Below are positions 60,301-64,000 of a DNA stretch of 64,000 nucleotides, in pieces (within the stretch, counting starts at the first letter, position 1; the number at the start of each line of letters is the position of its first letter). The stretch is taken from NCBI GenBank assembly GCA_963676655.2, contig CAXXKX010000003.1, positions 4,216,001 to 4,280,000 on the forward strand. Direction: 5' to 3'. The DNA comes from G963676655 sp963676655 (GTDB lineage: Bacteria; Verrucomicrobiota; Lentisphaeria; Victivallales; Victivallaceae). Under the pieces are notes generated by a model. It had not been told where the DNA came from and did no database searches. It was given only the letters and a program-made list of their open reading frames with translations. The translations under genes and the position numbers were made by a program.

Positions 60301-62136
60301 AGTGATGGTTGCACCTATATGGACCTGAAGAATACCTCCGGAACATTGGTTAATTATTGAGGCTGTTCCTCCCATATATATACTTTGAACTCCTCCAGAT
60401 TCAATAGTCGTAGATGACGCCACACCACCAGAGGAAACATATAAAGTCCCCCCTGACGCAATTATTGTGTTAATTGCATAGTGACCTGTTGTTCCGACTT
60501 TTAGTTTCCCCCCGTTTTCAAGTAACAAATTACTAGCAATGTGATTACTAATCGAAAAATTATTGAAGCCATCGGTTCGATTATTTGTTCCATTTAAGAG
60601 TTCTGAATAAGTCTGTGCTATAATTATTCCGCCACTGTTCTGGGTTACCACATTTGCTGACCCGCAATAACGTGACACACCTGAAGGATCAATATTTAAA
60701 GAGCCCCCTGAATTAATGGTTACGTTGTTTAAAAGACTGCCATAGTATCCTTTTATGGATCCGCCGGAATTGATAGTAACTGTATTGGCGGTAGAATAAC
60801 TGTTAAGATCCATCAAGGCCCCGGAATTGATCGTTATTATGCTTGCCGTGCCGCTATATACATTCAATCTCCCTCCTGAATTTACGGTCGTGGAGTTGGC
60901 AATTCCTCCTGAACTGAGGATTTGACTGCCGCCGGAATTGATAGTTGTATCTGTTGCTGTCCCATCACCGAAGATAGTCATGCTTCCACCGGAATTGATA
61001 GTTGTAACCGTTGCGCTTCCACCATTCAAGACAGTCATACTTCCACTATTAACGAGAGTATCAATTGCTGAATGACCATCTGATACGTAAAAAAATGAAC
61101 TGTCTACAATAAAATTAGATGCTATACCATTTATGATTGAAAAGGAACTGTGACCATCAGTCCGGTAATTAGTTCCGTTCAATATTGTTGCACCTGTATC
61201 AACGGATATATTCCCTCCGGACTGCTGGATAACATTGGATACTACAGCACCGGAAGATATGATTAAAATACCATTAGAGTTTACTTCAGTGTCATATGCG
61301 ATCCCTCCTGAAGAAATGGACTGGGTCCCCCCGGAATTAATGATGGTATTATATGCTGAGTCTCCATTATTAATTTCTAATGCCCCATCATTAAAAAGTA
61401 AAAAGTTCGAGGCAACACCGTCAATAATAGAGAATGAAGAATGACCATCGGTTCTGGTGTTTACCCCGTTTGTAATAATCGCTCCAGTATTTGTTCTTAT
61501 TTTACTATCATCATTTTGATAAATAATATTTGCCGAGGCTCCTGATAAAATATTGAGTCCTCCACCAGAATTTATAACTGTATTAGTTGCAGTTCCTCCT
61601 GATCTTACAGTTAAATATCCATCATCATTCAGTAATGTATTTGATGCAATATGAGTATTTTCTACATAGAGGCCTCCTCCATGCTCAAATAAAAAATTCA
61701 CTGCTACTCCATTTATGAGGGAAAATGAATGATATCCATCGCTTCTTGTATTTGTTCCACTGATAATAGTTGCATCTGTATTAGTATTTATTGCCCCTCC
61801 TGCATTTTGCATAACATAAGACATTGAACCTCCAGAGTAAAGGTTAACATGGCCGCTGGAGGAAATGATTGTAGAGTGTGCAGTGGCACTTGAATAAACG
61901 ATCATTTTTCCTATAACGTTTGCATCATAAGCCTCGCCTCCGGATAATACGTATAAATAGCCATTGCTTTGGATGATAGAGTCATTAACAGTTCCTCCTG
62001 AGCTGACATACTGAAAGCCTCCTGCATTGACAGTTGTACTATTGGCAACTCCTCCATTGTAAATTGTTTGAGTGCCCCCGGAGATAATTTCGCCGGTGAT
62101 TGTCATACCTGAACTAACTGCCGATGTAAATGACAT
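54346..62136 (-). CDS. Giant AIDA-type repeat/FN3/PPC surface protein (2596 aa)
   Basis: Two blocks of autotransporter strand-loop-strand repeats (about 1-760 and 995-1345) consist of dozens of units like SGGTQTIYNGGVANSTTVN and SGGIANSTTVNSGG. One FN3 module sits between them (about 899-995). Then come nine more FN3 modules (about 1500-2350), each with a LDWADSTDN...GLKEYVVEYA and YYWRVKAIDN pattern. Two PPC-like C-terminal domains follow (2352-2596), with GQGDPCDMYCF and GFGDACDYYKF. There is no Sec signal peptide and no autotransporter beta-barrel, so the export route is unclear; type I secretion is a guess. AGGGGA precedes the ATG. Its family's heptosyltransferase is not identifiable in the window. 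Confidence 0.88.
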   Translation of the reverse strand: MSFTSAVSSGMTITGEIISGGTQTIYNGGVANSTTVNAGGFQYVSSGGTVNDSIIQSNGYLYVLSGGEAYDANVIGKMIVYSSATAHSTIISSSGHVNLYSGGSMSYVMQNAGGAINTNTDATIISGTNTRSDGYHSFSLINGVAVNFLFEHGGGLYVENTHIASNTLLNDDGYLTVRSGGTATNTVINSGGGLNILSGASANIIYQNDDSKIRTNTGAIITNGVNTRTDGHSSFSIIDGVASNFLLFNDGALEINNGDSAYNTIINSGGTQSISSGGIAYDTEVNSNGILIISSGAVVSNVIQQSGGNISVDTGATILNGTNYRTDGHSSFSIINGIASNFIVDSSFFYVSDGHSAIDTLVNSGSMTVLNGGSATVTTINSGGSMTIFGDGTATDTTINSGGSQILSSGGIANSTTVNSGGRLNVYSGTASIITINSGALMDLNSYSTANTVTINSGGSIKGYYGSLLNNVTINSGGSLNIDPSGVSRYCGSANVVTQNSGGIIIAQTYSELLNGTNNRTDGFNNFSISNHIASNLLLENGGKLKVGTTGHYAINTIIASGGTLYVSSGGVASSTTIESGGVQSIYMGGTASIINQCSGGILQVHIGATITGGTNTRMDGHSSFSIISGVASNFLLESGSTLDVSSGYSAIDTMINYNGYQKVCGDATVSNTIINNGGIQRLDGDDDNPDSIGIAYNTTINYGGRQIVYSGGITHDATVNSGGVLQFYDKDGIFTGNLTVNGGIVTSLYSNINIIDSNAQLNLSAGADISSSVFTLSNGASVNIQGVENDIGHITIIDTGVLDFQISYLEAPTRAAMITDWSSVSTSNINITLDSVVNGIGSYALAGNASTFSGNITVYDGLAEIGEVSLDNVIILEDYTSYSLSMNNNTLTFNISAADDTAPDVPENLTCLIEQTNASLNWDDASDDLSGIKEYVVQYADNADFSDATSQNVTDNELDLSSLTAGGYYWHVKAVDNSGNESDWSATGTFEIDLPYTPVVSSGMAVSDETVAHGTQTILNGGQTTSNIIDDSGVQIVSSGGVADQTVIEDEGTQSIYMGGIANSTHLCNGAYQNVYSGGSAVSTLVEDVCSQTIYSGGVVSDTTLGYYGRQYIYSGYAYNTIINSRGVQYVFGGGSAKLSLIYSDGIQEVSSGANVTDTTIYSGGSQILYYGANVSHTTISSGASQHVNGVSVSASILYGGTQVVSSSGVASGAILDGTSSFATTYARQMVIGGSAIDTVINAPNTSDANHAVQYIASGGEATNTTVNGFGVVVVQQTGSANIVTMYGGRNIVHGSARNTAIFSGAVQSVTSAGIVNSTSIYTGGLLVVSSGGQLTGLLAVDGGSVKTDDVVNMTEAGDHIHLRGEADLSEAALSLSGGGDLTVSGINNDAGNISITGDGALIFDISEFSSISPIVMLTDLTDVSVSAYSLNLDSAVQNSTGNYLIAGNASDFDGTITVFDGETEVGTVSLTDSIMTDAFTGYSISINDGILSFDIYVDNIGPDKPDNLSSNTNFINVGLDWDNAADNFSGVKEYIVEYANNSEFAGALSHVVTDSNSGLFNLDEGVYYWHVKAVDNMNNQSVWSDTESFSIDVSAPDVPSGLISSVVNTAASLDWVDSNDNVSGIRNYVIQYADNAQFSGASSQTLKNSELNLVGLSDLTTYYWRVKAIDNNNYESDWSVTDSFTIDIPDSQAPDVPSSLSSTIMDDSADLDWSDSGDNKSGLKEYVVEYADNREFSDALSQVVTNSEVTLSDLTDMTTYYWRVKAIDNAGNESDWVASSFAVNIEDDVPPDTPAGLTETVTGNYIVLDWADSTDNKSGLKEYIVEYADNIIFAESSSIVTGDSDFELDSLTDGIYYWRVKAIDNNDNASDWSSTDSFTVDISAPELPATLNAVVTQDDVALDWADSSDNLTGLNRYTVEYTKTDFNAANSAISTSSKLDLSNLADGIYHWRVKADDNNGNETAWINGDDFIVDTTASSKPSDLNNSVTANSVALDWSDSVDNISGLKEYVVEYAQNSELSNAVSSIVTSSEFALSSLADNIYYWRVKSVDNAGNESDWSSVDTFVVDVTAPDIPASLTFSVDGNTATLDWADSTDNLTGLSGYIVAYGLSSDFSDATIVNADSSDIDLDNLADGIYSWRIRAVDNNDNASAWNIGNLITIDTTAPDIPEGLVDSVSGSNASLDWSDSTDNITGVKEYIVEYADNADFTDSEIASSQTSNLDINNLADGTWYWRTKSVDNTDNESDWSAVSSFDVDTTAPSIPTGLVENMNNGTVVLEWIASTDDLSGIAGYVIEYAASSNFADSFSAQTAVGELELNNLSYGTWFWRVKAGDSFGNWSEWSASESFDTGDTSGDSYDSANDISVDDEFSYNEYVGQGDPCDMYCFDVATPGEFDLALTNLSAKTKVTVYTWNGKKYKKLKGANSKLDKETGLLEAHIDNLLLDEGTFYVEVISGDKGKGKYNTDYSLDITPSYFPEVTNNNTWQDATEIVPDIQLNGFVGFGDACDYYKFEVENLTAFDFDMIGEDKNARLTVYMWDDRKDKLKKVKNAKLKYGEASIDNLNLDAGLYYVEVLSADKGKGKKNTEYELDITAV

Positions 62137-62363
62137 GATTTCCCCTTTTGAAAATAAATAAATGTATTTTTCTATTTAATTTGTTTAGTTTGCCGTCGTC
62201 GTATTTCAAGAGCATCGAACTCAATTTGGAATATATGGTTTTCGCAACAATAGTTAGCTTTAGGATAGGCTACTTCCAATCCAGGCAGGTCAAGTTCTTT
62301 GAGATCCATATCTCCCGCTCCAATATAAAAATATTTTTCTGTTGTAAGAAAAACTGGTAATAA

Positions 62364-62391
62364 ACTATAATTAATAAATAGAGTTTTTCAA
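62364..62391 (-). promoter_or_regulatory. Candidate promoter of the giant gene
   Basis: On the minus strand: TTGAAA (62386-62391), 16-bp spacer, TATAGT (62364-62369). The start of translation is about 220 bp downstream, implying a long leader; 62137-62362 contains no gene. Confidence 0.45.
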
Positions 62392-62562
62392 GTATTGTTT
62401 ATAGAAAATAAAGGTTTTTAAATCAATAACTTATAGCAAAAAGCTATGTGCAAAACAACGACATAGAGATTTGTTGCAAATAAGTGCAAACAACAAATGA
62501 AATACCTTTGTTTGTATGATTTTTGTGGAATAGAAGAGTTCGCATCAAATGGTCATCTTTGA

Positions 62563-62859
62563 CTTAATGAATCCAGTGTCCTTGCTGGTTTTCAACGTGT
62601 TTTAGCTTGCTGTGGTTTGCTAAAAGAATCAGGGCAGGGACTGGAATATGATCGGAAAAATGAAAGACGGGTTAATGGTCACGATGCAATTGTTTTGCGT
62701 AAATCTACCGAAGTTCCATATTGTTTCTTGTGGAGATGTAAATCATTCGCTTCCGAAAGGAGCTTGAGCGACAGTATAAAGCGGGATTTCGTGCTTCTTC
62801 TTAAGAAGATGGTCCAGCACTTGATGTTTCGGATAAATAGTTTTTTGTTGAATATGTAA
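62563..62859 (+). pseudogene. Coding relic paralogous to the fragment at 53896
   Basis: An open frame of 98 codons after an in-frame stop, with no good start and RBS. It reads GLLKESGQGLEYDRKNERR and VNGHDAIVLRKSTEVPYC. It is matched by the 53896-54057 relic across the giant gene. It appears to be the C-terminal part of a protein whose body is missing. An internal ATG at 62617 has no RBS. Family unknown. Confidence 0.5.
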
Positions 62860-63230
62860 ATGAAATATTCTTAGAGACAAGCAGTCTGTTATAAATCATA
62901 TGGTTCACTATGTCCAGATTATGTAAAAAATCAGCGTTAGATTTCTTGAAAATAGTAAAACAACACAATGCCATCCTAATTTTTTCCCCTCGCAGTATCC
63001 CCGTCCTTTGGCCGAGGAGGGACGGATATTCTTCAAGAATGGATGAGCCGTCAATAATGTCAATGGTGCTGGGCTTGCCCTGGGGGCTGGATATTTTTCT
63101 ATCAAGCCAACATAAACACAGACTCAAATTGAGCTTAATTGATTTTTTGTGCTACTCGGCCATTTGTTCCACTATTGGCATCTGCACGAAAATTTCACTC
63201 AATTGAGTATGTGTTGTTTACGGAAAAATG
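62860..63230. other. Intergenic stretch without supported gene
   Basis: AT-rich sequence downstream of the propeller gene. A minus-strand frame at 62801-63127 exists but has no ribosome site and no recognisable sequence. No repeats or terminator worth calling. Confidence 0.5.
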
Positions 63231-64000
63231 TTACCATGAAAAAGCGTACATTTTACCTTGATAATCTCCAATAAAAAGAGTATTTCCCGAAACTATCGGA
63301 GCACACAGGATCGGTTCTCCCAAATCCAGCCGCCACAGTTCCGTTCCATCTTTCATTCTCAGGCAGCGGCAGAGTCCTGCGGTATCACAAACCAACAGTT
63401 TGTCGCCGCAGATGAGTGGGGATGAAAATGTTCCGTTGGTTGGATACTCCCCGTAGTTGGAGAGGAACTTTGAGCCTTCCCCGCCGCCAAAATGCAACAG
63501 CGCCGGTTCATGCGGCACTATCCATTTCACCCGGCCGTAATTTAAAAGGTCGTAGGCCACTATCTCTGAATGATAGCTGACCACAATATCATTATCCATC
63601 GCCGCCGGAGTGGCCCCGCCCTGGGTATGTTCATGCCAGATGTACGGTTCGGATTGCAAGTTCGCACTTTCTCCTGAAACCCATAGGCCGTGCCCGACCG
63701 CGATCAGATAGCCGCGATGAATAATCGGGGACGTGTGCCGCATCATTGCCTGATCGGTATATTCAACAGGCGTCTTTTGCGGAGCAAGGCCAGTCCGTTT
63801 GTCGACAGAAACAATGAATCTGTTATCATTGTTTCCTGCCCCGTATGGACGGCGATGGAACACCCTGTCGCTACCAATAACCGGCCCGGCGTGACCGCCG
63901 GTGAAATAACCGCATCCGTTGACTGTCGTCGTTGTCCGCCAGAGAGTGGCGCCGGTGCTGCCGTTAACGGCGTACATTTCAAAATTCGCTCCGGCATGAA
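63231..64000 (-). CDS. PQQ-type beta-propeller protein (5' end outside window)
   Basis: The frame is open to the end of the window, so the gene starts upstream of base 64000 on this strand. The visible 255 residues are WD-like PQQ repeats: MYAVNGSTGATLWRT, RMKDGTELWRLDLGEP and GNTLFIGDYQGKMYAFSW. They also include HHS-type loops such as IIHRGYLIAVGHGLW. These fold as an eight-bladed quinoprotein-like propeller, of the type used for pyrroloquinoline-quinone enzymes, BamB and many PVC secreted proteins. Whether PQQ is bound cannot be told without the N-terminal half. It is convergent with nothing and follows the accessory giant-gene block. Confidence 0.85.
   Translation of the reverse strand, partial: HAGANFEMYAVNGSTGATLWRTTTTVNGCGYFTGGHAGPVIGSDRVFHRRPYGAGNNDNRFIVSVDKRTGLAPQKTPVEYTDQAMMRHTSPIIHRGYLIAVGHGLWVSGESANLQSEPYIWHEHTQGGATPAAMDNDIVVSYHSEIVAYDLLNYGRVKWIVPHEPALLHFGGGEGSKFLSNYGEYPTNGTFSSPLICGDKLLVCDTAGLCRCLRMKDGTELWRLDLGEPILCAPIVSGNTLFIGDYQGKMYAFSW

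Noticed and set aside
54346..62136. Possible CRISPR or tandem DNA repeat array
   Set aside because: The repeats are protein-level modules of about 19-95 residues with diverged DNA, in one open frame; no constant repeat-spacer structure.
62801..63127. 108-aa minus-strand frame
   Set aside because: No ribosome site and no recognisable sequence; kept as unexplained intergenic DNA.

Overview
The window reads as a chromosomal segment of a Lentisphaerota (Victivallales-like) bacterium or a close PVC relative. This is inferred from content. It has formylglycine sulfatases, a pseudopilin with an FTLIE cleavage site and an H-X9-DG motif, a eukaryote-type HisA, many GH28, DUF4091 and neutral-ceramidase-like carbohydrate-locus proteins, a RAYT transposase, and a giant strand-loop-strand/FN3 protein. 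No rRNA, CRISPR array, prophage or plasmid backbone is visible.

Layout. 1-2.5 kb: C-terminal part of a sulfatase, tRNA-Cys, a secreted basic protein, and an overlapping pair (Cys-cluster/HTH protein plus 63-aa coiled coil). 2.8-6.0 kb: a ceramidase-like protein and three unrecognised small proteins. 6.1-24.7 kb is mostly housekeeping: srkA, rpsT, an IclR regulator with an FAD oxidoreductase, a tight hisA-orf88-dtxR-like-cysteine desulfurase operon, mraY, hisG, a parvulin, a hybrid histidine kinase beside the decayed tail of a paralog, a universal stress protein, an M48 lipoprotein protease, pcm, a RAYT transposase, a Gfo/Idh oxidoreductase, and a divergent URO-D/PocR-AraC pair. 24.8-29.6 kb: small secreted proteins, a 26-aa basic protein, a sigma-54 activator behind a 15-bp perfect inverted repeat, and two orphan proteins.

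29.6-35.9 kb is a compact minus-strand catabolic operon: GntR regulator, BNR sialidase-like protein, HpcH/HpaI aldolase, pseudopilin, LamG-DUF4091 protein. 36-39 kb holds exonuclease III between two copies of a 106-bp intergenic repeat, then a B12-binding-type radical SAM protein. 39.1-53.5 kb is a saccharide-use locus: sulfatase, DeoR repressor with two identical 16-bp candidate operators, class III aminotransferase, two GH28 proteins, a 198-bp palindromic mobile element, a Gfo/Idh dehydrogenase, a second ceramidase-like protein, a PfkB kinase, a fucose-isomerase-like protein, and a convergent sodium:solute symporter. None of the operon enzymes has a visible signal peptide, so the pathway appears to act on imported small substrates.

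53.5-63.2 kb is an accessory block. A 7.8-kb gene for a 2596-aa AIDA-type repeat/FN3/PPC protein is flanked on both sides by related coding fragments, and on one side by sequence resembling the 3' half of a tRNA-Lys(CTT). The window ends inside a PQQ-type beta-propeller gene.

The most unusual items are the 198-bp terminal-inverted-repeat element in the catabolic operon, the paired 106-bp repeat, the giant protein and its scarred flanks, the pseudopilin built into a sugar operon, and the histidine-less GH28 pair.
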